From: DASXRA01 sp036502575 | GTDB taxonomy: Bacteria > Actinomycetota > Actinomycetes > Mycobacteriales > Jatrophihabitantaceae | NCBI GenBank assembly: GCA_036502575.1 | Contig: DASXYL010000040.1 | Span: 105,718 to 169,717 of the forward strand | Length of the DNA: 64,000 nucleotides | Direction: 5' to 3' | Shown here: positions 1 through 8,749 of the stretch, piece by piece | How the letters are laid out: each line of letters opens with the position of its first letter | Numbering within the stretch: position 1 is the first letter of the stretch | Notes under the pieces: model-generated | The model's database searches: none | Told to the model about the DNA's origin: nothing | The model's input: only the letters and a program-made list of their open reading frames with translations | Program-made: the position numbers and the translations under genes

Positions 1-20
1 CCTCAGACGGTGATCCGCTC

Positions 21-773
21 ATGACTGCCGCCGACATTGTGCTGCTCTGCGGCGCGGGGCTCGTTGGCGGCATGGTCAATTCCATCGCCGGGGGCGGTTC
101 GTTGTTGCTCTTCCCGGCGCTGGTCGCGACCGGTCTCGGCCCGGTGGCCGCGAACGTCACCAACTCGGTGGCACTGTGGCCAGGCTACGTCGGCACGTTG
201 TTCGGGCTCGGGTCGTTGGTGAACACGCAGGCCCGCCGCGCACGCGAACTCGCGTTGACCGCGTGCGTCGGGGCGGCGATCGGGTGCGCAGTGTTGCTCT
301 CGACCCCGACCCGCGCGTTCAACGTCGTGGTTCCGTTCCTCGTCATCGGCGCCAGCCTGCTCGTCGCGGCCCAACCGGCGATCGCGCGACGCATCGGCAC
401 AGAGCACGAGTCGCACCCACGGGCCCTGATCGTGGCGGTCGGGATCGGAGCGGTCTACGGCGGCTACTTCGGCGGCGGACTCGGCGTAATCCTGCTCGCC
501 GTCATCGGGCTGACCCTCGCCGTGCCGCTACGAGAGACGAATGCGCTGAAGAGCATCGTGTCGCTGATCGTGGCGACCGTTTCGCTCATCGCGTTCGCGA
601 TCTTCGGACCGGTGCATTGGACGGAAGTCGCGATCACCGCACCGACGGCGCTGATCGGCGGAGTGCTGGGCGGACGGCTGGCCGCATCGGTGAACGAACG
701 CGCATTGCGTATCGCGATTGTAGTGTTCGGTCTCGGCGTAGGCACCTGGCTCGCGGTGCGGGCGTTTCGCTGA
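21..773 (+). CDS. TauE/SafE family sulfite/anion exporter-type permease
   Basis: This 250-residue polytopic membrane protein has the two-fold repeat of the TauE/SafE (DUF81) family. Each half carries a glycine-rich motif: GGGSLLLFPAL near residues 24-34 and YFGGGLGVILLA near residue 150. About eight hydrophobic segments cover almost the whole length. Family members move sulfite, sulfoacetate or other small organic anions, but the substrate cannot be read from the sequence and the neighbours give no hint. The ATG at 21 is the first possible start in the window; no strong ribosome-binding site precedes it, and the true start could lie upstream of the window edge. Confidence 0.85.
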   Translation: MTAADIVLLCGAGLVGGMVNSIAGGGSLLLFPALVATGLGPVAANVTNSVALWPGYVGTLFGLGSLVNTQARRARELALTACVGAAIGCAVLLSTPTRAFNVVVPFLVIGASLLVAAQPAIARRIGTEHESHPRALIVAVGIGAVYGGYFGGGLGVILLAVIGLTLAVPLRETNALKSIVSLIVATVSLIAFAIFGPVHWTEVAITAPTALIGGVLGGRLAASVNERALRIAIVVFGLGVGTWLAVRAFR

Positions 774-837
774 ACGCCTGATCAACGGCGTCGGCGGTGC
801 CGCCCGGAAGCAGCACCGCCGACTGGCCGCGAAGGCG

Positions 838-1017
838 TTATGACTGGTCGTCGCCCTTGTCGATCAGGTCCTTCGCCTTGTCCTGCGCGGTATCGACCTT
901 GTCGGTGTACTTGCCACCGGTCTTGTCGTCGACGAAGTCGCCACCCTTGTCGACCGCGTCGTTCGCCTTGTCCTTGTTCTGCGACAACAAGGACTTCGCC
1001 TTGTCCAGCAGGCCCAT
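838..1017 (-). CDS. Small MT0933-like antitoxin-family protein
   Basis: This 59-residue, highly charged lysine/aspartate-rich protein begins MGLLDKAKSLLSQ and contains the DKTGGKYTDKVDTAQDKAKDLI stretch typical of the actinobacterial MT0933-type antitoxin family. It has no membrane or signal segment and is probably an extended helix. The start at 1017 is chosen because AGGAGG lies about nine bases upstream; a longer reading from 1071 has no such site. No toxin gene adjoins it, which is usual for this family, and the antitoxin role is unproven. It is convergent with the TauE gene and follows the universal stress gene on the same strand. Confidence 0.7.
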   Translation of the reverse strand: MGLLDKAKSLLSQNKDKANDAVDKGGDFVDDKTGGKYTDKVDTAQDKAKDLIDKGDDQS

Positions 1018-1143
1018 CTTCAACCGCCTCCTCATCGCAACATCGCCCACAGTCGGGGCGCGACGGCACACTACGCGCCACCTGCCAGCATGAACCCGTC
1101 GCCGCGCCGAGAAAAGCCATACCGGCGAGTATTGATCAAGTGG

Positions 1144-1626
1144 TCAGTGCGGAGGCGGGGGGATGGAGTCGATGCCCGGCGCCTGTTCCGGCCAGACGAG
1201 CAGTACCGGGCAGGGGGCGTGATCGACCACGAAGCGGGTCGGCGGTCCGAGGCTGCGCGGGCCCAGGCGAGTGCGATCACCGTCGCGCGCGAGAACCAAC
1301 AGCTCGGCGCCGTCCGCAGCCTGCACAACCTCACGCTCGATTCGCCCGTGCCGTTCCTGGCGCGCCGCGGCCCGACCGAGTGCAGCCGCGGCAGCCTCGA
1401 GGAGCTCGGACGCCGCGCCAGCGGCCATCGCCTCGACACGCGCACCCGGATCGCGTTCAGGATGCCCACGTCCCAGCAGGCCGCGGTACGCGCCGTGTGC
1501 CGCAGCCGGGACATCGTCGCCGGTGACGTGCAGCAACGTGATCTCCGAGCTCGGCGGTACGTAGGATCGCGCGGCGTCGACGCACGAGCGCCACGTCCCC
1601 TCGGCTATCCAAATGACCACGGTCAT
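1144..1626 (-). CDS. Universal stress protein family (UspA-like)
   Basis: This 160-residue single-domain protein starts with the beta-strand TVVIWIAEG. Near the C-terminus it has GPRSLGPPTRFVVDHAPCPVLLVWP, which resembles the G-x9-G(S/T)-x-PVLLV ATP-binding end of Usp domains but is degenerate, so nucleotide binding is uncertain. The GTG/ATG choice is settled by GGAGG nine bases upstream of the ATG at 1626. The gene begins six bases after the stop of the ArsB-like permease (1632), so it is the last member of a tightly packed minus-strand operon. Its role is presumably stress-related; no partner is evident. Confidence 0.7.
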   Translation of the reverse strand: MTVVIWIAEGTWRSCVDAARSYVPPSSEITLLHVTGDDVPAAAHGAYRGLLGRGHPERDPGARVEAMAAGAASELLEAAAAALGRAAARQERHGRIEREVVQAADGAELLVLARDGDRTRLGPRSLGPPTRFVVDHAPCPVLLVWPEQAPGIDSIPPPPH

Positions 1627-1631
1627 CGCCG

Positions 1632-2885
1632 TCAGCCTCCGATCGTCCGAAGCATGAGCCACAGTGCCAGCACCGCACCGACCAGGGCGAGCGGCACGGT
1701 CATCAACCCCAACCGGGTGAACTCGCCCGGTGCCGGCTCCGCGTCGTGTTCACGCGCGACCCGTCGCCACAACAGTGTTGCCAGCGAGCCGACGTAGGTG
1801 AGGTTCGGGCCGACGTTCACGCCGATCAGGGTCGCCAGTACCGGACCCGGACCGCCCAGCGCCGCGACCGGCAGCAACGCCAGCACGGCGGGCAGGTTGT
1901 TCACGACGTTGGCGAGTACCGCCGCACAGGCCGCCACCCCGAGCAGTGCGGGTAGCGACGCACCTTGCGGGAGCACGCGATCGACCGCCGTGCCGAGTCC
2001 GTTGTCGACGACCGCCCGGACGACGACGCCGAGCGCGAGCACGAACATCAGGAACAGCGGACTCGCGGCCCGGACCAGGCCGGGCGGCGTCGCGCACCGC
2101 TGGGCCAGCGCCCGGCCGCCGAGCAGCACGACGCCGCCGAGGGCGGCCCACGCCGGGTTGACGCCGGCGAACGACGTCACCACGAACCCGGCCAGCGTCA
2201 ACGACAACACCACCAGCGCGAATACCGGCAGAGGCGCCGCAAACACTTGCGCCGGTGCCGCCGGCATTGCCAGGTCGACCGCGAACACCCGGCGCAGCAC
2301 CAGAAACTCGACGCCGATCACGACCAGCCACGGCAGGAACATCAGCGCGCCGAACCGGACGAAGGACAGCCCACTCGTCGTGAACGCGAGCAGGTTCGTC
2401 AGGTTCGAGACCGGCAACAGCAACGACGCCGAGTTGGCGAGATGGGTACACGCGTACACGTGCGCCTTCGGCCGCACCCGCAGCAAGGCCGCGGTCGCGA
2501 ACACGACGGGGGTCAGGAGGACCACCGTCGCGTCGAGGCTGAGCACCGCGGTGACCACCGATGCCACGACGAACACTCCGACGAGCAGGCGCGACGGTCG
2601 CCCCCGGGACAGGCGGGCCATCGCCGTACCGCACGCGGCGAACACACCTTCGTCGTCGCACAACTGCGCGAGCACGAGGACGGCGGCGAGAAACCCGACC
2701 ACCGGCAACAGGCGGTCGAACTCGGCGCGCGCGTGCTTGGCCGATACGGCTCCGACGGCGAGGACGATGCCGGCGGCCGGGACGGCGACCACCGCCTCGG
2801 GCCATCCCTTCGGGCGCGCCACCGCGAACGCCAGCACCGCCACGAGCAGCCCGGCCGAGAGCACCTCGGCCGAGGCTCCGGTCAT
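1632..2885 (-). CDS. ArsB/NhaD (SLC13-type) family permease
   Basis: This 417-residue integral membrane protein has about eleven hydrophobic segments and the ion-transporter superfamily signatures ANSASLLLPVSNLTNLL (near residues 152-168) and NVVNNLPAVLALLPVAA (near residues 335-350). These resemble arsenite/Na+-H+ antiporter (ArsB/NhaD) proteins. No arsR or arsC is present, so arsenite export is not supported by context; anion or Na+/H+ exchange is equally possible. Its ATG overlaps the stop of the RNase H/phosphatase gene by four bases (ATGA at 2882-2885), indicating translational coupling. The gene is followed by the universal stress gene. Confidence 0.8.
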   Translation of the reverse strand: MTGASAEVLSAGLLVAVLAFAVARPKGWPEAVVAVPAAGIVLAVGAVSAKHARAEFDRLLPVVGFLAAVLVLAQLCDDEGVFAACGTAMARLSRGRPSRLLVGVFVVASVVTAVLSLDATVVLLTPVVFATAALLRVRPKAHVYACTHLANSASLLLPVSNLTNLLAFTTSGLSFVRFGALMFLPWLVVIGVEFLVLRRVFAVDLAMPAAPAQVFAAPLPVFALVVLSLTLAGFVVTSFAGVNPAWAALGGVVLLGGRALAQRCATPPGLVRAASPLFLMFVLALGVVVRAVVDNGLGTAVDRVLPQGASLPALLGVAACAAVLANVVNNLPAVLALLPVAALGGPGPVLATLIGVNVGPNLTYVGSLATLLWRRVAREHDAEPAPGEFTRLGLMTVPLALVGAVLALWLMLRTIGG

Positions 2886-3970
2886 CCGTTCAGGTGGCTG
2901 GTGTCGTTGACCAGCCGGACAGATGGCGTGCCGTCCGGGTAGTAATTGACGATCGACACGGACGCCGGATCCAGGAAAATGCGCGACATCGCGCTGATGG
3001 GCGCATCGAGCGCGAGTCGCAGCAAGGTCTTGATCGGTGTCACGTGCGAGACGACGACGACTGTCGCCCCGGGGTGCTTCGCAATCAGCTCGTCGCGGGC
3101 CCGCCGCACCCGCCGCGCCACGGCCCCGAACGACTCACCGTTCGGCGGCGCGGCGTCGGCGGACGAAACCCAGGCATTCAGCTCCTGCGGCCAGCGTTGC
3201 TGTACTTCGTCGAGCGTCAAGCCCTCCCAGGCGCCGAAGTCGCTCTCGACGAAGCCTTCGTTGACCGAGACCCCGGCCGCCAGTGCTTCGGCAATGAGCT
3301 CGGCGCTCTGGGTTGCCCGCCGCAGCGGCGAGCTGATGACCGCCGCGACGTCGCCGAACGTCGACGCCCGCCGGGCCAGCGCGGCGGCTTGTCGCTCGCC
3401 TATGTCGGACAGCGGCAGGTCGTTGCGGCCGGAGAAGCGCCGCAGCACCGAGTGTTCGGTGGCCCCGTGGCGCAAGAGAACGAACCGCGTCGGCGTCCCG
3501 GTGGGCGGCGTCCAACTCGGAACCGCCGGTGCATCGATCACCGGGCGCGACGCCAGCGGTGGCTTGCCGGCTGCGAGGTCCATCGCTTCGTTGGCCAGCC
3601 GGTCGGCGTGTTTGTTGCGTTCGCGCGGGATCCACTCGAACGTGATCGCGTCGAACCGGTCGCGCAGCGCCACGGCCTCGCGGGCCAGCGGCCGCAGGCC
3701 TTCGTGCTTCACCTGCCAGCGCCCGGACATCTGCTCGACGACGAGCTTCGAGTCCATGCGCACCGCGACCGACGTGGCGCCGAGCTCAGCCGCCGCCTGA
3801 AGGCCCGCGATCAACCCGCGGTACTCGGCGACGTTGTTCGTCGTGCGCCCGAGCGATTCGCGCCGCTCGGCCAGGACCTCACCGGTGGCGGCGTCGAACA
3901 CCACCGCGCCGTAGCCCGCCGGCCCAGGATTGCCGCGCGAACCGCCGTCCGCCTCGACAATGACGTTCAC
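2882..3970 (-). CDS. Bifunctional RNase H / histidine phosphatase (Rv2228c type)
   Basis: The protein has 362 residues. The N-terminal half is an RNase HI domain beginning VEADGGSRGNPGPAGYGAVV, with an NNVAEYRGLI helix and a later DRLANEAMD motif carrying the acidic metal ligands. The C-terminal half is a histidine phosphatase with the LLRHGATEHS catalytic motif, a downstream SPLRRATQSAE motif and a late VSHVTPIK histidine. This fusion is the actinobacterial Rv2228c type, in which the phosphatase half has CobC-like alpha-ribazole phosphatase activity. The GTG start at 3970 overlaps the stop of the zinc-ribbon gene (GTGA); an upstream extension to 4087 would run through that gene and is rejected. 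It would act on RNA-DNA hybrids and on a phosphoester substrate. Confidence 0.9.
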   Translation of the reverse strand: MNVIVEADGGSRGNPGPAGYGAVVFDAATGEVLAERRESLGRTTNNVAEYRGLIAGLQAAAELGATSVAVRMDSKLVVEQMSGRWQVKHEGLRPLAREAVALRDRFDAITFEWIPRERNKHADRLANEAMDLAAGKPPLASRPVIDAPAVPSWTPPTGTPTRFVLLRHGATEHSVLRRFSGRNDLPLSDIGERQAAALARRASTFGDVAAVISSPLRRATQSAELIAEALAAGVSVNEGFVESDFGAWEGLTLDEVQQRWPQELNAWVSSADAAPPNGESFGAVARRVRRARDELIAKHPGATVVVVSHVTPIKTLLRLALDAPISAMSRIFLDPASVSIVNYYPDGTPSVRLVNDTSHLNG

Positions 3971-4707
3971 AGGCCGGACTCGCCGGTACGGACCAGGATG
4001 CGCCGGCAGTTCTCGCACCGCACGACCGCATCGGGCGCGGCCACGCGGACGGCGTTGAGCTCGCTGCCGGCCAGTTCGAGGTGGCACCCCTCGCAGCGTC
4101 GGTGTCGCAGCATGGCCGCGCCCACACCGCCGCTCGTCGCCCGGATCTTGTCGTAGAGCGTGACCAGGTCGGCCGGCAGCTCGCCCGCGATCTCGGACCG
4201 CTCGGCGCCGCGTCGGGTCGCAGCCGCGTCGATATCGGCGAAGGCCGCATCGCGCGTGCCGTCGAGGTCGGCGCGCTCGGTCGCGAGCACCTGCTGCCGC
4301 CGCGCGAGCGACGCCAATGCGGTATCGAGGTTCTCGCGCCGTTCCATCACGTCGAGCAAGTCGTCCTCGAGCGAGGACTGGCGCCGGGCGAGCGTCGTGA
4401 TCTCGTGCTGCAGGCCCTCGAGCTCCTTCGCGGGTATTCCCCCGGCCGTGAGGCGCTGGTCGTCGCGCTTGGCCCTGGTCAGCACGGTCTCGACCTCTTT
4501 CTCGAGGCGTCGCTGGTCGTCGGCGATGTCGTCGAGCTGAGTCTGCAGCTCGAGTGTTTCGTCGCGCAGCTGCGTGACCTGTAGTTCGGACGCGGCGATG
4601 GCGGCGAGCTCGGGCAGGTTCCTCCGGCGGTGAGTCAGCTGGGCGAGCTCGGTATCGGCTGCCTGCAGATCGAGCAGGCGAAGCTGAGCGGTTGGATCGG
4701 CTTTCAC
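3967..4707 (-). CDS. C4-type zinc ribbon, coiled-coil protein (Rv2229c family)
   Basis: This 246-residue protein is mostly a long helical coiled coil (LRLLDLQAADTELAQL through about residue 180). It ends in a zinc ribbon with CxxC pairs: RCEGCHLELAGSEL and RCENCRRIL. It corresponds to the conserved actinobacterial Rv2229c family that always sits between Nif3 and the RNase H/phosphatase; a nucleic-acid-associated role is suspected, and its biochemistry is unknown. The GTG at 4707 overlaps the Nif3 stop (GTGA), which fixes the start, and its own stop overlaps the next gene. Confidence 0.88.
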   Translation of the reverse strand: MKADPTAQLRLLDLQAADTELAQLTHRRRNLPELAAIAASELQVTQLRDETLELQTQLDDIADDQRRLEKEVETVLTRAKRDDQRLTAGGIPAKELEGLQHEITTLARRQSSLEDDLLDVMERRENLDTALASLARRQQVLATERADLDGTRDAAFADIDAAATRRGAERSEIAGELPADLVTLYDKIRATSGGVGAAMLRHRRCEGCHLELAGSELNAVRVAAPDAVVRCENCRRILVRTGESGL

Positions 4708-5858
4708 GTTGGCGAACTCGTTTCCGGCGATGGGACGTGCAGGGTCCACGGATCGGTGACCGTCGGGGACACGGTCACGTCCACGGTAGTGCCGAAGCGT
4801 TCGCGCAGGCGGGCGGCCACAGCGTCGAGCCAGGGCGCCTCGGTGGCCCAGTGCGCGGCGTCGACGAGTGCCATCGCATCGCCGCCGCGTTCGGTCACGG
4901 CCTCCAGGGCCGTGTGGTGCTTCAGGTCCGCGGTGAGGTACGCGTCGGCGCCCGCGCGCCGGGCCGCGTCGATGAAGGACCCGCCCGAACCACCACAGAC
5001 GGCCACGGTTCGCACCGGCCGTTGCGGGTCGCCGGCGGCACGCACGCCCCAGACGGTGCGCGGCAACACTTCTACAGCGTGGCTGACGAACTCGCGTAAC
5101 GTCATCGGCGCGGCGAGTTCGCCCACGCGTCCGGTCCCCCGCGGGCCCACGATCGGCACCTGTGGGTAGACGTCGAACGCCGGCTCCTCATAGGAATGGG
5201 CCTGCCGCAGCGCGGTGATCACGGCCGGCAGGGCCGGTCGCGGCACCACCATCTCGATGCGAGTCTCGGCCACTGCCTCGATCGCGCCCGGCCGCCCGAT
5301 CGTCGGGTTGGCCGCGGCGCCGGGCCGGAACGTGCCCACGCCGACGGTCGTCCAGGCGCAGCGCTCGTAGTCGCCGATGTGTCCCGCCCCGGCAGCGGCC
5401 AGCGCGTCGATCAACCGCCCGCTGTCGTCGGTCGGGACGAACACGACCAGCTTGTCCGGGGCATCGTCTGCGGCCGGATCGAGTGGGGTCAGCCCAGCGA
5501 GGCCGATGCGCTCGGCGAGGGCGTCCGACACTCCGGGATCGGCGCTGTCGGCGTTGGTGTGCGCGACGTAGTGGGCGATGCCGGCCCGGATCATCCGATG
5601 GACGAGGCCACCCTTCGGATCAGCGGCCGCCACGCTGTGCACCGGGGTCAGCAGCAGCGGGTGATGGGTGAGCAGCAGCTGCGCACCGGCGGCCCGCGCC
5701 TCGGTGACGGTCTGCGGCACGGCGTCGACCGCGAGCACTATGCGCGTGACGTCGACGGCTACGTCGCCGCAGGTCAGACCGACCGCGTCCCACGATTGCG
5801 CCCAGCTCGGGTCGAACCACTCCTCGAGTGCGGTGACCACCTCGGCGAGTTGTGGCAT
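4704..5858 (-). CDS. Nif3-like dinuclear metal-centre hexameric protein
   Basis: This 384-residue protein matches the NIF3/YqfO family, with the metal-binding segments LLTHHPLLLTP (near residue 70), HTNADSADPGVSDALAERIG (near residue 113) and the C-terminal DLKHHTALEA and DAAHWATE motifs. Its length fits forms with an inserted PII-like domain between the two halves. It probably forms a toroidal hexamer with two metal ions per subunit; GTP cyclohydrolase-like roles have been proposed but are not settled. The ATG at 5858 has AGGAGG four bases upstream. It is the first gene of the overlapping operon that runs on to the zinc ribbon, RNase H, ArsB-like and stress genes. Confidence 0.9.
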   Translation of the reverse strand: MPQLAEVVTALEEWFDPSWAQSWDAVGLTCGDVAVDVTRIVLAVDAVPQTVTEARAAGAQLLLTHHPLLLTPVHSVAAADPKGGLVHRMIRAGIAHYVAHTNADSADPGVSDALAERIGLAGLTPLDPAADDAPDKLVVFVPTDDSGRLIDALAAAGAGHIGDYERCAWTTVGVGTFRPGAAANPTIGRPGAIEAVAETRIEMVVPRPALPAVITALRQAHSYEEPAFDVYPQVPIVGPRGTGRVGELAAPMTLREFVSHAVEVLPRTVWGVRAAGDPQRPVRTVAVCGGSGGSFIDAARRAGADAYLTADLKHHTALEAVTERGGDAMALVDAAHWATEAPWLDAVAARLRERFGTTVDVTVSPTVTDPWTLHVPSPETSSPT

Positions 5859-5903
5859 CCAACCTCCTGCTCTCGCCCGCGAACCTACCGTGCACAACAA
5901 GGA

Positions 5904-5930
5904 GCTCGGCACCGTTGTCCGGTGCCGAGC
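5904..5930 (-). terminator. Perfect hairpin after the Hsp20 gene
   Basis: GCTCGGCACCG (5904-5914) and its exact reverse complement (5920-5930) are separated by five bases, giving an 11-bp stem. It lies 27 bases past the restored Hsp20 stop at 5957 and before the Nif3 start, so it most likely ends Hsp20 transcription on the minus strand. The following bases are only moderately T-rich, as is common in actinobacteria. Confidence 0.7.
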
Positions 5931-5956
5931 CCCTGTCGTTGCTGTGCTTGCTCCGA

Positions 5957-6072
5957 CTAGTTGGCGCCCTCGACAGCGGCAGTTGCGGTTCCGGCGGTAA
6001 CCGGGACGCGGTGCGCGGTCGAGCCGCGGTAGGCGCCGGTCACCCGGACGGTCAGCACGCCCTTGTCGTAGT
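5957..6072 (-). other. Out-of-frame C-terminal part of the Hsp20 gene
   Basis: Read one frame over from position 6070 to the TAG at 5957-5959, the DNA encodes YDKGVLTVRV, which is the conserved last beta-strands of Hsp20 proteins, followed by an alanine/threonine-rich tail of about 28 residues. One base appears to be missing between the codons for LTA and YDKG (about 6070-6073). Adding it would restore a 152-residue protein. Either a sequencing error or a genuine one-base deletion explains this. Confidence 0.75.
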
Positions 6073-6414
6073 CGCGGTCAGGTCATCGCCGGTAATGTGC
6101 GCCGGCAGGCTGAACGTGCGGCGGAACGAGCCGTAGCGGACCTCGCGAATGCGGCGGCCACCACGCTCGTCGGCGCGCTCGTCACGGCGCTCGCCGCGGA
6201 TTACCAGGGCGCCGCCCGCCACCTCGACGGTCACGTCCTGCTCCGGGTCCAGGCCGGGCAGCTCGACGTTGACCAGCGCGTCCTCGCCGTCGCGGTTGAC
6301 CTCGGCGGCCGGCGTGAACCCGACTCGCGCGACGTCATTGGCCAGCGGGCGGAACCGCGCATCGAACTCGGCAAACGGGCTCAACCAGGTGTTGCGCAGG
6401 TTCAAGGTCGTCAT
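6052..6414 (-). CDS. Hsp20/alpha-crystallin small heat-shock protein, frameshifted at its C-terminus
   Basis: The readable frame gives 120 residues and covers most of an Hsp20 domain: VARVGFTPAAEVNRDGEDALVNVELPGLDP, then VRYGSFRRTFSLPAHITGDDLTA. Normal members continue with the GVLTV strand; here the frame instead ends in TTTRAC and a stop. The missing end is present in another frame immediately downstream (5957-6072), so the gene carries a one-base loss. If real, the truncated protein lacks the last strands and the tail needed for oligomer assembly. The start at 6414 has an AGAGGTG ribosome-binding site. It would be a cytoplasmic ATP-independent chaperone. Confidence 0.85.
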   Translation of the reverse strand: MTTLNLRNTWLSPFAEFDARFRPLANDVARVGFTPAAEVNRDGEDALVNVELPGLDPEQDVTVEVAGGALVIRGERRDERADERGGRRIREVRYGSFRRTFSLPAHITGDDLTATTTRAC

Positions 6415-6583
6415 ATTCGATCACCTCTCGTGTGCTTTACCGTGCCCATGCGGGCACTCGACTCATACAACTTGAGTGTCTGTGACTTAATTCCGGTGAT
6501 CAGCAAGAGTGCCGGAACGCTTGCCCTCCAGCCCCACGACCGCTACGGTCCGTGCGGACACGGGCACTTACCGGGGGGTACAC

Positions 6584-7117
6584 ATGACTCGTGACTTATC
6601 CCGTCGCGCCCTTTTCGCGTCGGGCGCCCTGATCCTGTCCACAACCATCCTGGCCGCCTGCTCCAGCACGGCAAGCACCCGCGGCCTGGTCGCGACGACG
6701 CCGTCGTCCTCCACGTCCAGCCCGTCCCCGACGTCGCCAACGAACCCGACGTCGCGCCCGCCGACGCCAACGAACCCGGCCAAGCCGAAGCCGAAACCCA
6801 AGCCGAAGCCGAAGGTCGTGGCCCGCCCAGTCGTCACCCATCCGCGGACCAGCTCCGCACCGCCGGCGCCACCGAGGCCGCCCACGCAAGTGACGACCAA
6901 GCCGTCCACCAAGGCGCCCGCGCCCGCGCCACCCAAGGCGAACAACTGCGACCCCGCCTATCCCGACACGTGCCTCAAGGACGGCATCGGCGATTACGAC
7001 TGCTCCAGCGGCTCGGGCAACGGGCCGAACTACGTGCACGGCCCGCTCGCCGTCCGCCCACCCGACCCGTTCGATCTGGACCGGGACGGAGACGGCATCG
7101 GCTGCGAGCGCGGATAG
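6584..7117 (+). CDS. Secreted lipoprotein with C-terminal excalibur calcium-binding domain
   Basis: This 177-residue exported protein has three parts. Residues 1-25 form a twin-arginine-like or lipoprotein signal (SRRALFASGALILSTTILAAC) with lipobox LAAC. The middle is a low-complexity proline/threonine/serine linker, including a (PK)n run near residue 67. The C-terminal 55 residues are an excalibur domain with CDPAYPDTC and the DLDRDGDGIGCE calcium-binding loop. The linker suggests anchoring in the membrane and reach through the cell wall. The ATG at 6584 directly opens the signal peptide; an upstream reading from 6509 would bury it. It stands alone between divergent and co-directional neighbours, and its function beyond the surface is unknown. 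Confidence 0.85.
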   Translation: MTRDLSRRALFASGALILSTTILAACSSTASTRGLVATTPSSSTSSPSPTSPTNPTSRPPTPTNPAKPKPKPKPKPKVVARPVVTHPRTSSAPPAPPRPPTQVTTKPSTKAPAPAPPKANNCDPAYPDTCLKDGIGDYDCSSGSGNGPNYVHGPLAVRPPDPFDLDRDGDGIGCERG

Positions 7118-7213
7118 GCCTGCCGGCACAGGTGAATGTCGAGCGACCGCCGCCCGACGATCGGTGTCGCGCTATTGCCGTGGCCCGGTGGCTGCCATAG
7201 CGTCCTGGGCCCT

Positions 7214-8749
7214 ATGACCGTTTGCTGCGCACTCACCCGCCGGCAGCTGCTGCAGCTGTCGGCGGCCGCCGGCAGCGCAGCAGTGATCGCACCGGCGCTC
7301 GGACGGGAAACGGTGGCGGCAGCACGGGCAACGCAGGTCGCGGGCGCACCGGTTGCCCAGGATCTTGAGCTGGTCACCGTCACCGACACCAGCTTCGTCC
7401 TGACCTGGTTCACTGCGGACACGCTGCAGGTCATGCCGACCGATCCGCGGCCGATCGCCGTCGACTCGGATGCCGTCGTTCGCTACGGCACCCGCCCGGA
7501 CCGCCTGGACCGGGTCGCGCACGGACGGGCGAGCACGGCCTACCACTACGTCGAGATCACCGGGCTGCGTCCGGGCACCACGTATTACTACGAGGCCCTT
7601 TCGGCGGGCCGCCCGGCCTCGGCACGCGTCATGCCGGTGCTCGACTATTCGGTGCTGCAAGGCGTCGACCTGAGCCAGCTCACGCTGGCCCAGATGCAGG
7701 CACTGGTCGGCCAGCTGCTCGGGTTGGGCCAGTTCATGTCGGCCTCGCCCGGGTCGGCGACGACGCTCGTCCCGCCGCCGGGGCGGCACCTCGCGACGAT
7801 CGCGCTCACCAACGATCTGCACGTCGGCGAGACGCAGAGCGGACTCATCGTCGACGGCTTCCCGCCGCCGTTCTCGCAGCGTCCGGGCGCGCCGCCCTAC
7901 CCGATCGTCATGGGCGAGTCGATGATCGCCGACATCCGGCGTCGCGGTACGGATGTACTGATCGTCGCCGGCGACCTCACCTCGGCGGCGCTACCCGACG
8001 AGCTGGCGCGGGCGCGCACCCTGCTCGACACTTTCGGGCGGCTGCGACTGTCCGGTCACCTCGGACATCACGAGTACGTCGTTGCCCGCGGCAACCACGA
8101 TCAGCCCAAGATCGGTTCCGCCTACGACTCGTGCGCCGCCGTTCGCGACGGTTATCGCGACTGCGTGCCGGGGGCTTTCCCTTTGCCGCAAGGGCGATTG
8201 ACCACCACGGAGTTCCACGGACTGCGGCTCGTCGGCCTCGACACCACCACGTTGAACCAGCCCGGCGGCGCCATCGACACCGAGCAGTGGCGCCACCTCG
8301 AGCACGTCCTCGCCGAGCGGCGGCACCAGCCCACCCTCGTCTTCGGCCATCATCCGGTCAGCGACGAGTCGGCGTACACCACGCTGGCCGGCCCGTCCTT
8401 CGACCTCGATCGAACCGACGCCGCGCGGCTGGAGCAGCTCTATGCGCGGACGCCGGGCGTCTTCCTCCACCACAGCGGCCACACCCATCGCAACCAGCGC
8501 ACCGCGTCGCCGGTTGCGGCCGACGTCGAGTTCCTCGAGGTCGCCGCGATCAAGGAATACCCCGGCGGTTACACCCTGCTGCGCCTGTACGAGGGCGGCT
8601 ATCTGGCCAACTTCTACAAATCGTCCAGCCCGCTGGCCTGCGAATGGAGTCAGACGTCGAGCGAGGAGTACCTCGGCCTCTACCCGGCCTACACGCTCGG
8701 CAGCCTGGCCGATCGCAATCACGTCGTACTTCGCGATCTGCGGTCATAG
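7214..8749 (+). CDS. Tat-exported metallophosphoesterase with N-terminal fibronectin-like domain
   Basis: The 511-residue protein starts with a twin-arginine signal (TRRQLLQLSAAAGSAAV, residues 8-24). A purple-acid-phosphatase-type N-terminal beta domain follows (residues about 50-140, including the FVLTWFTADT and GLRPGTTYYYEA motifs). The calcineurin-like catalytic domain then carries all metal ligands: DLH (about 200), GD (about 253), GNHD (about 292), GHHP (about 377) and GHTH (about 422). It should hydrolyse phosphate esters outside the membrane. The ATG at 7214 places the twin arginines correctly; the earlier ATG at 7136 would add a poor leader. Its 3' end overlaps that of the convergent hemerythrin gene by 31 bases. 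Confidence 0.88.
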   Translation: MTVCCALTRRQLLQLSAAAGSAAVIAPALGRETVAAARATQVAGAPVAQDLELVTVTDTSFVLTWFTADTLQVMPTDPRPIAVDSDAVVRYGTRPDRLDRVAHGRASTAYHYVEITGLRPGTTYYYEALSAGRPASARVMPVLDYSVLQGVDLSQLTLAQMQALVGQLLGLGQFMSASPGSATTLVPPPGRHLATIALTNDLHVGETQSGLIVDGFPPPFSQRPGAPPYPIVMGESMIADIRRRGTDVLIVAGDLTSAALPDELARARTLLDTFGRLRLSGHLGHHEYVVARGNHDQPKIGSAYDSCAAVRDGYRDCVPGAFPLPQGRLTTTEFHGLRLVGLDTTTLNQPGGAIDTEQWRHLEHVLAERRHQPTLVFGHHPVSDESAYTTLAGPSFDLDRTDAARLEQLYARTPGVFLHHSGHTHRNQRTASPVAADVEFLEVAAIKEYPGGYTLLRLYEGGYLANFYKSSSPLACEWSQTSSEEYLGLYPAYTLGSLADRNHVVLRDLRS

